64,000 nucleotides of DNA from Toxorhynchites rutilus septentrionalis (lineage: Eukaryota > Arthropoda > Insecta > Diptera > Culicidae), in assembly GCF_029784135.1 (NCBI RefSeq), contig NC_073744.1, positions 78,967,935 to 79,031,934 on the forward strand, written 5' to 3'. The notes beneath the pieces are model-generated. The model made no database searches. It saw only the letters and a program-made list of their open reading frames with translations, and was not told the origin of the DNA. Position numbers and translations under genes: made by a program. Of the stretch, positions 1 to 11,587 are shown one piece after another. Every line of letters starts with the position of its first letter. Within the stretch, counting starts at the first letter, position 1.

Positions 1-1150
1 TAAAGGTGTGTCTTTTGAATTTTTTCGTTCCCTGCCGCTCGAAATCCTAGTCCATCTAGTGAACTAGTATTACACCGTCATCGATGATGATAATGATGTG
101 GGTGATGATGATGATGACGTAAATATCCTGAATCGTTGATTTTGCATCGCGCAACTGTGTAGTCTCGTAGCGATGGTTAGGCCAAATTGTGGCCGCTTTT
201 TACGGCCCATAAAGCCCTTCTGTGGGATTCGGAGCACATAATCGCCGACACTGGTTGACCGAGCGCCTTGCAATTATGGCTTTATTGAAGGATCGTGCCA
301 ACTTTGGAACAAAATTTGCATAAAGAGTCTCAGTATTTTGGCTTCGATGTTCTGCCCTGGTGGTCGTTTGCAGTTACATCTGACGGGAATGGAAGTTAAA
401 ACGCAATCCTGGAGGGAAGGGAATTAAAGATTTTTTATGACGGATCGAGCAACCCAAAGGCAGGAGTTTTTTTTACGACAACGAGCACAATGAGTCATTC
501 TGGAAGGAGTGCGTTAAAAATTGTGGTACGAGCGGATGAGGAGATTTTATGACGAGGGAATTTAAACTTTTTGCCACAGCTTTCAGCCAGAATCAACGAT
601 GAGCGCGCGCTGGAAGCTGCCTGCTACATATTTTCCCGGTGCGCCAAGCGATTCTTTGTTAATTAGGTTATAACACATTCCAATTAAAATGCGGCGCTCG
701 TGAGTATTGGGAATTAGCTGGGCGGAATTTTTGTGGGGATCACAAACGGGAAATCAGGCACAGATCCTATGCGGAAGAGTTTGAGCGGAATAATGGCGCG
801 GAAATTCAATCAAGTTTATGCGGCATAAACGAGATGAAAGGTCGAATAAAGAATGTTACTTTAGCGATCATCATAAGCGGAATGTTACTCGTTGGTAATC
901 ATGTTACCATCTATTTCGAGAATGTAACTTCATGTTGAAGTTGTGAAATATTTATAACTGTTTTGCGGTTATGTGGCCTCCGGTGATCTTGAGCGGATTA
1001 AATCGCCTGAAAATGCTTCAAAGGAGAAAAAACAAATGTTACTTGGTACAAATATTTGGAGGTGTGATAAATCGTTATTGTTTTTGAATGGCGCTAACGT
1101 TTCCAGAGGATCAATTGCCGACTCAACTTAGTTGTTACTTGTGTAATTTC
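1..1150. other. non-coding, no gene recognised
   Basis: No convincing coding region on either strand. There is a short GAT/ATG-rich patch near 80-120. The motif AATGTTAC or close variants recurs about five times between 850 and 1040. Nothing else is assigned. Confidence 0.5.
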
Positions 1151-1169
1151 TATTAGCACTTAGTTGAGT

Positions 1170-1372
1170 TTTTTTCATTTCCTTTACTCCCCCCTTGGGT
1201 GATTTTTCGATTTTCAAAAAACTCAAATTTCGACTGCTTTGCGCCACTCTCCCTCAAGTCTGATTGAGCTGATATTCTGCCTAGGGTGTTTTTTCGAGGT
1301 GGTGAACATTTTTTATGGGATAACTTTCTGAAATTCGAGATGACCATTTCCATTGGCACCCTAATAAAAATA
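1170..1372. repeat. arm of a palindromic MITE (terminus ATTGGCACCCTAAT)
   Basis: This stretch matches, with differences, the right arm of the foldback element at 29714-30063: the same GGTGTTTTTTCGAGGTGGTG block, the same GATGACCATTTYCATTGGCACCCTA terminus, and the CTTTGCGCCACTCTCCCT block found inverted in that element. It appears to be a partial copy, since no matching left terminus is visible. Confidence 0.6.
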
Positions 1373-1376
1373 TAGC

Positions 1377-1860
1377 CATTCCATGCCAAGCCGATATAGT
1401 GGTTTTTCAGATTTTCGTGAAAAGAAGTGGTTTTGTTCTATATCGCGAAACATTAGACCCGTATTTTTTTTATCTTTTCATTAGGGTGACCATTTACATT
1501 TTAGGGTTGTCCGAAAAATCAACTTTTTTTTCTTTTTTCCAAAAATGACTTTTTTCAAAAATTTATAACTTTTGAACTACTGGACCTATTCAGATGATCG
1601 ATATATCAAATTAAAGCCAATTAGCTAGCAGTTAGCTTTTTCAAAAAAAAAAATAATACATTTGCCAATTAATTGGATTCTAGTCGCATACATCCAGTCT
1701 AGTCGCATAGAAATTTGGAACGAAGAGTGAAAACATGCTAACTTTGAAAAATCATAACATAAAAACGAAAAATAACACATCTTCGATTTTTGGATATGTT
1801 ATGTAAATAAAATATGTAAAAAAAACTTTTTAAGTTAAACGATTTAATTGTGATTAAACA
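1377..1860. repeat. AT-rich interspersed repeat, inverted partner at 50370-50910
   Basis: The block CATGCCAAGCCGATATAGTG near 1382, a CATTAGGGTGACCATTT terminus near 1482 and a TGATCGATATATCAAATTAA block near 1594 all recur in opposite orientation around 50400-50910. This looks like a dispersed non-autonomous element with TTAGGGTG-type ends. No coding content is seen. Confidence 0.55.
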
Positions 1861-1984
1861 TAACAATGTATTAAACATAACAATGTACTAGAAAATAATT
1901 AGGCAAGTAGCAGTTAACAATTATCACACTTCTCCTTCATTAGTCTAGGGCATTGATATGACTACAATACACATTTTTATCTAT

Positions 1985-2335
1985 TACACATTAGCCATTT
2001 AAGTGTAAGAATATTCCTATTCTATCGATACACAACACATGTCGCCTTTTTTGCGTAAGAATATTCCTATTGTTCGAATATTCACAGGGGGACTATATAC
2101 ACAGCGGGACTGTTGGTATGAGGCTTCCATTGTTGTGTTATTGATAGTACCAATTACCGATGCAGCAGACCGTATGCGAAGCGAGAGGCTGAGATCACCA
2201 TCGCATGATGATTGTTGCATGGACGTAGTAGCTAGAATAACACACAAAGATGGCCAGTTGAGGGCCCTGAGTTATGAGCTCATGATTGTTCGCTCAGTAG
2301 CGGACACACAACCAATTTTGCTAAGAAGACCCCCA
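1985..2335 (-). mobile_element. tRNA-derived SINE, family 1, copy a
   Basis: Shares its body with copies at 13740-14095, 20529-21028 and 32443-32935: GCGTAAGAATATTCCTAT blocks, AGCAGACCG, GATGATTGTTGC and GAGGGCCCTGAGTTATGAGC. The 5' tRNA-like head lies at the high-coordinate end on the minus strand and is decayed here. The apparent small ORFs inside it are not genes. Confidence 0.65.
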
Positions 2336-2613
2336 AGCGAAAATGATAATGGATTCTCAAGTGGAATATTGTATTTTGAAAATAGAAAGTTATGCATAAA
2401 AGTTGTGCATTGCCGTATCAAATATTTATTTATTATAATGAAGTAACAAGTTTTCTGCAGTATATGGCTAAAGCATCTCAAACGAGAATTTTGTCTGATA
2501 GTAATGTTATAATACGAGGGTCGTTCAAAAAATGAGTTTCAGTGTCTCAGAAATCGCGGAAAAATAAAGTTACGACAAAAAACAAGGTGATTTTCGTAAT
2601 ATAGTTTTATTTT

Positions 2614-2847
2614 CTATTTTTCTACATAATCGTCGTAACGCAAGAGGCATTTTTCATAGCGTTGCACGAGTTCTTCTATTCCGAGCGCGAAGTGCGTAGC
2701 GTCCAACTTTTTGAAGTACGATGTAACTGCGTCACGAATTGCTTCAGTGTTATCGAATCGTTGACCGCCGAACGCCTGTTTCATCACCGGGAATAAGTGA
2801 TAGTCGATAGGGGCGAGGTCTGGGAAGTAAGGAGGATGCTCGAACAC
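2614..2847 (-). pseudogene. mariner transposase C-terminus (left arm)
   Basis: The 77-residue frame contains HPPYFPDLAPIDYHLFPVMK, which is the region of the third catalytic Asp of the mariner D,D34D transposase, followed by the usual short C-terminal tail and a stop. No N-terminal or first/second catalytic regions exist in this arm, so it cannot be active. The same tail, with substitutions, is read on the plus strand at about 3020-3191. Confidence 0.85.
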
Positions 2848-3019
2848 AGTCCATTTGATTTTTTTTTCAACTGCTCTTGAGTTACGCGAGCAGAATGGGT
2901 CCGCGCATTATCGTGGATGAGGAACAATAACTTCGTCAATAAGTCAATAAACCTGTCCTTTTGTTCCTAATTTGTTAAAATAAATTCTTAATCGGTCCAA
3001 AATTTCACAATAGGACGGT

Positions 3020-3191
3020 GATGAAACAGGCGTTCGGCGGTCAACGATTCGATAACACTGAAGAAATTCGTGACGCAGTCACATCGTACTTCAAAAAGTT
3101 GGACGCTTCGCACTTCGCGCTCGGAATAGAAAAACTCATGCCACGCTATGAAAAATGCTTCGAATGTTACGGCGATTATGTAGAAAAATAG
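3020..3191 (+). pseudogene. mariner transposase C-terminus (right arm)
   Basis: Plus-strand mirror of the left arm. The frame from GTGATGAAACAGGCGTTCGG to the TAG after TATGTAGAAAAA encodes the same transposase tail with several substitutions, so the arms have diverged since the duplication. Confidence 0.8.
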
Positions 3192-3292
3192 AAAATAGAA
3201 CGTAGATTACGAAAACCACCTTGTCTTTTGTCCTAACTTTATTTTTCCGCGATTTCTGAGGCACTGAAACTTATTTTTGAACGACTCTCGTA

Positions 3293-3771
3293 CAATGATG
3301 AGTTTTGATAGAAGTCTCAGGAAATATATAGAAAAATGATCAAGTATTGGCTAGTTCTATTAGGTATTCAGATAACATCAAGTATGAATTGTCATTTCAT
3401 TTTCAACAATTTGCATTTGCAATTCAAACCCCCTACTATTCGTTCGTGAGCTGGCTGAACTGTTGAAGTATTAAAATTTTTGAAATCATATGGGAAACTA
3501 TTGACGTTCGACAAGAAACGTTGAATTGATTTTAAAACTAACTCTGATAGTGGCTTTTTTTCGAACAAACTCCGAATTTAGTAGGAGATTCGCAGTTTTA
3601 TATCCAGGAAGCAAAAATGAGGGCTGAATTGATAAATTTCAAAGCACAAATCGAAACGTATCGCTGAAAAGAATCTGGAGGCCAAAAAGGCTGAATGAAG
3701 CTCAACGAGAATTTGCTGATGAAGTACGATTGCATTTGGATGACATTATGGCGTATAGCAAGTCGCTTTCA
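3293..3771. other. sequence before LINE insertion, no gene recognised
   Basis: Unassigned. The last 12 bases (3760-3771, AAGTCGCTTTCA) are the target site of the following LINE. If the LINE is removed, a 91-codon frame opens from ATG 3695 to TGA 5203; I do not recognise its product. Confidence 0.4.
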
Positions 3772-4599
3772 TCAAAGTATGGGGGTATCAATTGTGATAA
3801 TATGTATTTTTTTGATGGGTCCTCTATGAATGAGTCCACAGGATTAGGAGTGTTCAACGAAATTTTTAGCACCTCCCACAGTCTTCAGAATCCTTGCTCA
3901 GTGTATATTGCTGAATTGGCAGCGATATACTGGGCGCTGGACAGCGTCGCCTCACGACCTGTTGAACACTATTACATTGTAACGGATAGTCTTAGCTCTG
4001 TCGAAGCTATCCGTTCAGTGAGGCCCGAAAAGCACTCGCCGTACTCCCTTGAGAGAATACGAGAAATTTTGAGTGCTTTATCCAGACGCTGTTATGTCAT
4101 TATCTTTGTCTGGGTCCCTTCACATTGCTCAATTCCGGGTAATGAGAGGGCTGACTCATTAGCAAAGGTAGGTGCGATTGAAGGCGACATTTACCAGCGT
4201 CAAATCGCCTTCAATGAATTTTTTTCTTTAGTCCGTAAAAATACCATCGCTAACTGGCAACGCAAATGGAACAAAGATGAATTGGGCCGGTGGTTTCACT
4301 CGATTATCCCTAAGGTTAGCCTCAAACCGTGGTTCAAAAGTCTGGACTTGAGTCGGGACTTTATTCGCACCTTCTCCCGACTCATGTCCAATCACTGTTC
4401 GTTAGATGCGCTTCTCTTTCGTTTCAATCTTGCCAGCAACAATCTCTGCGTCTGTGGTCAAGGTTATCACGACATCGAGCATGTTGTTTGGTCGTGCGAG
4501 GTGTATCTTGTCGCCAGATCGAATTTAGAAAACTCCCTTCGGGCCCAAGGTACAGCCCAATGTACCGGTGAGAGATGTGTTGGCTCGGTTAGACCTTGA
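3772..4599 (+). pseudogene. LINE ORF2 C-terminus: RNase H domain and zinc-binding tail
   Basis: Open for about 276 codons from the truncation point. It contains the RNase H signatures YFFDGS (first Asp), IAELAAIYWAL (Glu), VTDSLSS (Asp) and WVPSHCSIPGNERAD (final Asp). Downstream is a tail with CVCGQGYHDIEHVVWSC, the Cys/His knuckle-like end found in I, R1 and LOA-clade LINEs. The reverse transcriptase and endonuclease are missing. The last 10 or so residues differ from the copy at 11953, so a frameshift lies near 4555. Clade assignment is by motif only. Confidence 0.85.
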
Positions 4600-4994
4600 T
4601 TACATGACCCAAATATATGTTTTCCTTAAAGCTATCAATCTTCGTGTGTGATTGTACCTATGTCCTTATACCCTCCTTTTCATCCATTGCGAGCAATTGG
4701 CCCCCTTGGTATAAACAGTAAAATAAGTTAAAGTGTAAATATACAATAGATATACGAATAGATTTAAGAATCGAGTGTGATCATCAACATTGTAACAATT
4801 CCCTTATATCCCATCCCTTTCCTGAAAGATGTCACCCTCTAAACTCGAGTAAACCGCGAGTAATCGGTTTTCCACCTTACTAACCATAGTGGTAGGAAAA
4901 TTATTTATGTATAGTTTTAAAACATATATTTAAGAATTCGGCTCCTTTAAACTAATGTAACTGAGCCTGTAAAAATAAACGATTTATATAAAAA
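3772..4994 (+). mobile_element. 5'-truncated LINE with RNase H (I/R1/LOA-type)
   Basis: Exact target duplication AAGTCGCTTTCA at 3760-3771 and 4995-5006 brackets it. It holds the 3' part of a non-LTR retrotransposon ORF2 plus a 3' UTR ending in GTAAAAATAAACGATTTATATAAAAAA. The same 3' UTR (CAGGCTCAGTTACATAAGTTTAAAGGAGCC on the minus strand) occurs at 11588 onward and at 29633-29707. The truncation is typical of incomplete target-primed reverse transcription. Confidence 0.9.
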
Positions 4995-5006
4995 AAGTCG
5001 CTTTCA

Positions 5007-8000
5007 ATTTGTCTTACAAGAATTTCATATTTCGATCAATTGGCGGAGTGATCCGGAAGACTGCGAAATAGAAGGAAAAGTCAAAGTTCCCGAAAAAGTT
5101 CCTCGCAAGTGGGCAAAGGTGTCACTGTCGGAACGTTTGAAACCAGGAAATTTATCGAAAGAAGCGCATTCAGAAGAGACCGCTGCCTTTTTAGAAGCAA
5201 GTTGATTGTTTTTCAGACTAGAGTTATCACTATCCAAATCAGACCACATAGTGGTATAGCGATAATGTCCTCACTGTAGATCTATAGGAACCTAATCCGG
5301 TTAATACCCCGGAAGAAAGACTATTGAAAAATACTCATTTGTTGTGGAAGGCAAACTGAAGAACATGGATGGGAAGTGAAGGAATTCAAACAAAAATGGA
5401 ATGTGTCTATCGAACAAGTGAGAAAATAGCTAATGCAAAGGATGATGGCCGAATTCAGGGTGAAGTTTGATTACTCTTCTAATTGATTTTTTAAAGGTAT
5501 AACTGGTAATAAACTTAAAAAAATAGGTTGAAAGCACAAATTATGTTCATCTGCTTTCATCAATTACCCCGGAAACAATGCACGGTCCAAAACGGCGACC
5601 CTCAACTTATCTTCTGAGAATTTCCGATTCCCCTGCATCATTCTTGTATTTTATACCTTCCCTTTACGAGGAAAATATTCTTAAAACCGCTCCGAAAATA
5701 ATATGCTTACATTCCCTCGTTTCCAAAGCGATTCCCAGCAGAGCGTCTTGAAGTGCCGTTTTTTTACCGCGCCAGCTTCTCTGTACAAACTTTTCGCTGT
5801 ATCCTCAAGAACTTAATCATCCAAGATTCGTGTTTTCTCTCTTCATCTTTTTTTTTTTCTTCTTTCTTTGCGCTGCCCTACGGAAGAGATAAGCTTGTAA
5901 TGGATCCAAAAATAAATCACTCATTACCTGACCTTATCGAGCTCTTCGGGTGGATTATTGCTTGCTTACACAAGAAACGGACCCGGATCTTTGGTGTGCT
6001 CGAGTCTTCAAGGAGCAATTTGCTTATGCAACAGATCCTGTTCCTCCCCTTCGGGGAGAAGAACGGAAGAAAGAGGGAGAGTTTGATCTATTGAATCGCA
6101 CTCATCACAGCCTTGGGTTGGAGCCACAAAAAGATAAAAAGTCGAGTGGACAGAGAAAACAGAGGGGTGGATTATGTCTGACAGTGGGAAAAGGTTTTTC
6201 CAGATACATTTCATGAGCTTCTACAGCTACGGCTGTTTAGCAGTGTCTGAGCACGTGTCCAACGGTGCGTCTCCGGTGGCTACCGTATCAACACATCGCC
6301 AGAGTGGAGTGCTGAATAAACACATCCAGTGGAGAACGAACTTTGGTTCGTCGAGTCTGAGGACATTCTTCGGAAATGTATCAATGTCCTCACGCGTCAT
6401 ACCGAAACATAATAACATGTTCTGCCATTCACAAGTTGTAACGGATGGCAATATCATTCGATTCCAGCATTATTGACCGTTGCAATCAAGACACATCGTT
6501 GAATGGTAATCATTCTTCAATCAATCAAAAAGGGTGCACAATTCTTGTTAACATCCATCAAGCATAGACACAAAGATTCGACTGCTGCTGTTGATGTTGT
6601 CATTCGCTCAGCAAAGATAATGCTATCTGACTAACTTTTCGTCACGCCAAACCCCTCCCACTTCCGTTTTTTTCGTCTTCGCTTCCATGACCACACATAA
6701 TGAATATCAGAAAGTTTTGCCGAGCGTTCGTCTGAAATTCAATGAAGAAGATGAAAGAAGTTAAACTTCCCTTTCAGAAACGATAATATTTCTTCGCAGT
6801 TTGCAACTTTATTTACTTCGCGTTTGTGTTCATCATGGACGCTGTCATTCCACAGGGCTGATAAGACATGCAATAAGGCTAATCTTCGCCCGAAACGCTA
6901 GGAGAAACATTTTAAAACCCCGAGTCGGTCTCGCAATTCAAGTCTTCGTTCGCTCCCACGCCTGGACCATGGACCTCATCAATAATTCATTGAAGCCCTA
7001 CGGCGAAACGACTTTTCTTCTCCGTCGTAAATGGCCAGAGGTATGGCACATAAGTATGCGGCACCTTCCTTTACATCCATTCCACGAAAGCGTTACATCA
7101 AAACCTTTGCGAGCGGCCGGGGCTTGGCATGAGGTCAGCCATTTCTCGTTCTTGGTTCGCTTCCATCGTTCGAAGAACACCCCGCCACGAGTTATGAGCA
7201 TGAGCTCCCTTTATGCGATACTGCTACACACCGTTTCCTCCCATTGCGACCGCGTTCTGATGCCGAATCGGAAAACGGCCCGGCCCGGGAAATGATGATT
7301 ATTCATAATTAATGATGTAATTTATTGCGTTCATTTGGTATTTGCCCTGATGCCGGTTTCATTTTATTGTTTTTTTCTTGTTTTGTATATGACTGCGAGT
7401 CGCAATGCGTCCCACCTGCAATCTGGCGTTGATGAGCTTTGGTTAATCGGAAAAATCTATCGAATGTACTGTGGTTGGTCTGGCGGCGTGATTTGCTAAC
7501 AGCGTCGAGAGTTACCCAAAAATCTGTTTGATTTTGCTCGGGAACTTTTTTTCGGAAAAAATGGGTACTATCTAATCAAAACTGTTCACAAACCGGTATT
7601 CTTCCAATTATTTTTTGTTGAATAGATATATAATGTTCTGCGGCCGTAATTGCGTGATGGAGTCCCTAATTAATATGGTTGGTCATCAATTGCTGAATGA
7701 TTGAAAATGAAGCTGATATAATCGTAAGTGTTTGCAATTCAAATCCAAGTATCAAAGTGACCAGGAAAAAAGGTAGGAACAAATCAATTGGAAATGTCAC
7801 AAATACCAAGGCTCAAAATATTGGATCATTCGCCTTTCTTTTTTGATTTTTTGATTTTATGATGGAAGAAGGAATCTAACAATTGAAACTAGGATTGGGC
7901 GGGCTCGGATTGATTTTCAGAAGTTTTATCTTTTCCATTCCGATTTCCGATTTTTTTAATCGAGAAAAATCGAGAAAATCGATTTTTTTGCTTTCAATTT

Positions 8001-8435
8001 TTTCTTTTTGTCTGATTTGTTTTTCAGTATACATCGATTTCAATCTCATCAAAGACCACCTTATTTTTTTCAAACATAATGTCAATATTTGGATCGCTTC
8101 TTCTACGATTTATTTCCGTACAAATGCAAAAAAATTCCAGGCGAAATGTTGTTTTTTATAACTGGTGCCAAAATCAAACGGCTTCGACTAAATGTCAGGC
8201 GTATGGTACGATTGGCTTTTATGGGGATCGTTGTCAGCTGAGTTTTGGGCAGATGTTGAGTTGTTGAATTTCTAATAATGCTCTTTCAATTAATGTATTT
8301 AATAAAACGACTTCTTGACGGCACAAGATGAATGCTCTGGAAAATTCTTTCTGGACTCTGGATATTTGGGTCTACATGCTGCTGAGGAACAAAGCAAAAT
8401 GCATTTTGATCATCAGCAGATACAACAAGCAATAG
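5007..8435. other. long non-coding stretch, no gene recognised
   Basis: Only short, unrelated frames on both strands; the longest (164 codons near 6801-7295) has no recognisable domain, is low in Asp and Glu, and no splice context supports it. AT-rich patches alternate with moderately GC-rich ones (about 6240-7290), which is compatible with intron or intergenic DNA. No SINE, LTR or TIR signature is seen. Confidence 0.4.
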
Positions 8436-8808
8436 TTTAGTAATAGTAATAGTAATAGTAATAGTAATAGTAATAGTAATAGTAATAGTAATAGTAATAG
8501 TAATAGTAATAGTAATAGTAATAGTAATAGTAATAGTAATAGTAATAGTAATAGTAATAGTAATAGTAATAGTAATAGTAATAGTAATAGTAATAGTAAT
8601 AGTAATAGTAATAGTAATAGTAATAGTAATAGTAATAGTAATAGTAATAGTAATAGTAATAGTAATAGTAATAGTAATAGTAATAGTAATAGTAATAGTA
8701 ATAGTAATAGTAATAGTAATAGTAATAGTAATAGTAATAGTAATAGTAATAGTAATAGTAATAGTAATAGTAATAGTAATAGTAATAGTAATAGTAATAG
8801 TAATAGTA
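8436..8808. repeat. hexanucleotide satellite (TAGTAA)n
   Basis: About 62 near-perfect tandem copies of TAGTAA over about 370 bp, ending at TAGTAGCATTAATT. The poly-Leu frame on the minus strand is an artefact of the repeat. Confidence 0.97.
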
Positions 8809-9495
8809 GCATTAATTATTAAGTACCGTTAAATTATTAGTAATAACAAGTTACGCCAATAACACCGGCTAAGTGTATCCTTTGGCTTACCTTACCTACT
8901 TACACATTTCACTAACAATTCCCTAGACATTCATGAGAGGCATCTCTCTTAACACTAGAACTACTGAAACCGTCAATTTGACGGATTTCAAATTTCATGG
9001 TCACTAATTTTATATAATTTTTATGTGTTGTTCTAACATTTTATGATGACTTTTCATGAGATGTAAGGATAGTTTTTTATTCATCAGTACCACTCATACC
9101 TATTTCTACCGAGACCCGTCAAATTGACGGATCTGGCAATTTCAAAGTTTATAACAATCTATGTATCATCCTTGGAATGGTGGACATCAATACGTATTTG
9201 CATTCAATTAGACATACAATTTCGTGCAGTATGTGCACAATAGTTGTTCGATATGTTTGGAGTTCGGAGTAGTTAGGAAATTTAGACTGTAAACAATAGA
9301 GAAAGTATGATCACTCTATGATTGTTATAAAAGAGTAAATAATTGTTATAAAAGAGTAAATAAGGCTTCTCCTCAGGATGGTATTGAATAGTAGTCTAAC
9401 TTAGAGAAAAAGACAGACTATTTGCTCTTTGAGTTTGCAAAACCAAGAGATTAAAAAAATTAGAATTTTATTCCATTGTTATAACGTGTATTTTT

Positions 9496-10570
9496 GTGTC
9501 CAAAATGGGGACTTTCTTTTTTCACGAAACGATGTACAAAAAAAGCGAACGGAATGCTCGAATACAAACTGATAAATTTGGATTAGTTTCTGAAACGTGG
9601 AAATCATTCATTGAGAACAGCCAAGCTTGCTACAAACCTGATCAAAATAAAACAATAGACGAGCAACTGTTTCCTACAAAGGCAAGATGCAGATTTCTGC
9701 AGTATATGCCAAATAAATCCGACAAGTTCGGAATCAAATTTTGGTTAGCTGTAGACGTGAAGAGTTAATACCTTATAAATGGCTTCACCTACTTAGGTAA
9801 AGATGAACTTAGACCATCAGGAGTACCATTGAGCGAATTTGTAGTATTGAATCTATCAAGCAATTATGTGAACTGTGAATATCACTACAGATATTTTTTT
9901 TACAAATATGGAACTCACAAAAAAAACAAGTCTTGTTGGAACTGTGCGATCAAATAGAATAGAATTGTCAGGAACAGCTAAAGTGGTGAAAGATAACATG
10001 GCTCTTTAATCAACAAAACTCTACAAATCAGATAATATTATTCTGACAATTTATAAAAATAAACCTCGCAAAAAAGTACGGCTTCTTAGCTCTAAGCATA
10101 AATTCGTAAAAATAGATTCCTATAGAAAAAAATACCTGAAATTGTATCGTTTTACAATAAAACCAAGTTTAGAGTAGATGTAGTTGACCAGATGGCACGC
10201 TAATATAGCGTAAAAGCAGGGTCTCGTAGATGGCCATTGCAAGTGTTCTACAATATTTTGGACTTGGCAGCAATCAATTCGTGGATTTTATACGAAGAGA
10301 CTTATGATGGGAACATAACCAGGATTCAACTCTTGTTTCAATTGGCAGAAGAACTTTCCAATCAATATAAGTGCTGCAGAGAACAAGCTTCCTCCAAAAA
10401 ACAAAAAACAACGCAATGGAATGTACTACAGAAAACTCAACTATAAGACCTCAAGAACGAAAATCTTGCCAAATACAATTGTGCAACAAAAACAGAGCGA
10501 TGTATACTTGCAATACATGCAACAAATACGTTTGTGGCAAGTATTCATCCAGAATAACATGTTCTTGTAG
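9496..10570 (+). pseudogene. piggyBac-like transposase relic
   Basis: Fragments in shifting frames. At 9496-9768 the conserved DEQLFPTKARCRFLQYMPNK and KFGIKFWLAVDVKS stretch is followed by a stop, then degenerate sequence equivalent to the segment after the first catalytic Asp. Near 10170-10250 a block encodes a VDQMA...AGSRRWP-like segment, followed by FYNILDLAAINSWILYEE (10240-10300). Near 10470-10560 is the C-terminal cysteine-rich domain, CQIQLCNKNRAMYTCNTCNKYVC-like. Frameshifts and stops exclude activity. The N-terminal third is absent. Confidence 0.85.
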
Positions 10571-10751
10571 ACATATAAATGTAAATATAGGGTTGGGGAA
10601 AAAGAAATGTCGTATTTCTGATCGAAATTTGACGTATTATTTAACATACCTCAAATTATCCAATTTAAGTAAAATATGCGCCATTTTGTTCGCAAACTTG
10701 TTGCCATTTAGAATGCAATTTCATTATCCCCCCTTATAAAACCCACCCTCC

Positions 10752-11587
10752 TTATTTGCAAAAAAAACTCAGACAGCCAGTTTTCGCAAGCCTCTTTTTA
10801 GGCCAACTTAGTATCACCAAGAGCGTTTTGTATGGATCGGAAGAGATGATAATCACTTGGTCACTTGGTGGGTGCAATAGGACATCCCATCCGAGCTCCC
10901 GTAGCTTCTGGCGGGTCATCAAAGATGTGTGAGGCCGAGCGTTGTCCTGGTGAAAAACAACACCATTCCTATTGTTCATTTCTGGCAGCTTCTGGTCAAT
11001 CGCCTACTTTAAACGGTCAAGCTGCTCACAGTAGAGAACCGAGTTGAGGGTCTGGCCATAGTTGAGCGGCTTATAGTGAAGGATTCCCTTCCAATCCCAC
11101 GAAACACACAGCAAAACCTTCCTGGCCGTCAATCCGGGCTTGGCGATGGTTTGGGCCAGCTCACCGCGCTTCGACCACGATTTTTTTCGCTTTAGGTTGT
11201 CGTACGTGATCCACTTTTCATCACCAGTCACCATCTTCTTCAAAAATGGGTCGAGTTCGTTCCGTTTCAGCAGTGCATCGCAGGCGTTGATTCGGCCTGA
11301 AAGATTTTTTTGCGTCAACTCGTGTGGCACCCATACATTCCCCTGTTTTTGGAATCCAATCTTCTGCAAATGGTTCCAAACGGTTTTATGGTCTATACCC
11401 AGTTCCTGGCTAATCGAGCGAGTGCTCACATGCCGGTCTACTTGGATGATTTCAACGATTTTATCGGTTTCCACAACGATTGGCCTACCAGTATGGGGTG
11501 TATCTTCGACAGCCACTACACCAGAACGAAATCGATCAAACCAATGCTGTGTTGTGCGAATTGTTACAGTATCGGGTCCATTTTTTT
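10752..11587 (-). pseudogene. mariner transposase (copy A), broken
   Basis: The frame at 11004-11516 has the HTH region, the linker WVPHELTQKN, and the first catalytic Asp in MVTGDEKWITYD. The frame at 10752-10979 has the second in VVFHQDNARPHTS. A frameshift and small deletion just after LLHPP destroy the third (SPDLAPSDYHLF in sister copies). The N-terminus is cut by the LINE at 11588. Dead on three counts. Confidence 0.9.

Larger units (their letters stand above)
2515..3290. mobile_element. foldback element made of two mariner 3' ends
   Basis: The ends are inverted repeats: CGAGGGTCGTTCAAAAAATG at 2515 matches, reversed, GAACGACTCTCG ending at 3290. A TA lies on each side (2513-2514, 3291-3292), the mariner/Tc1 target. 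Each arm of about 250 bp carries the same C-terminal transposase segment, on the minus strand in the left arm and on the plus strand in the right. The spacer in between is about 170 bp. It is a non-autonomous palindrome built by inverted duplication of a mariner end. Confidence 0.85.

Noticed and set aside
2039..2446. 135-codon frame
   Set aside because: Lies in a SINE whose sister copies do not keep the frame open.
6801..7295. 164-codon frame
   Set aside because: No recognisable domain, unusual composition, overlapping minus frame, no splice or promoter context.
8372..8812. 146-codon poly-Leu frame on the minus strand
   Set aside because: Pure consequence of the (TAGTAA)n satellite.
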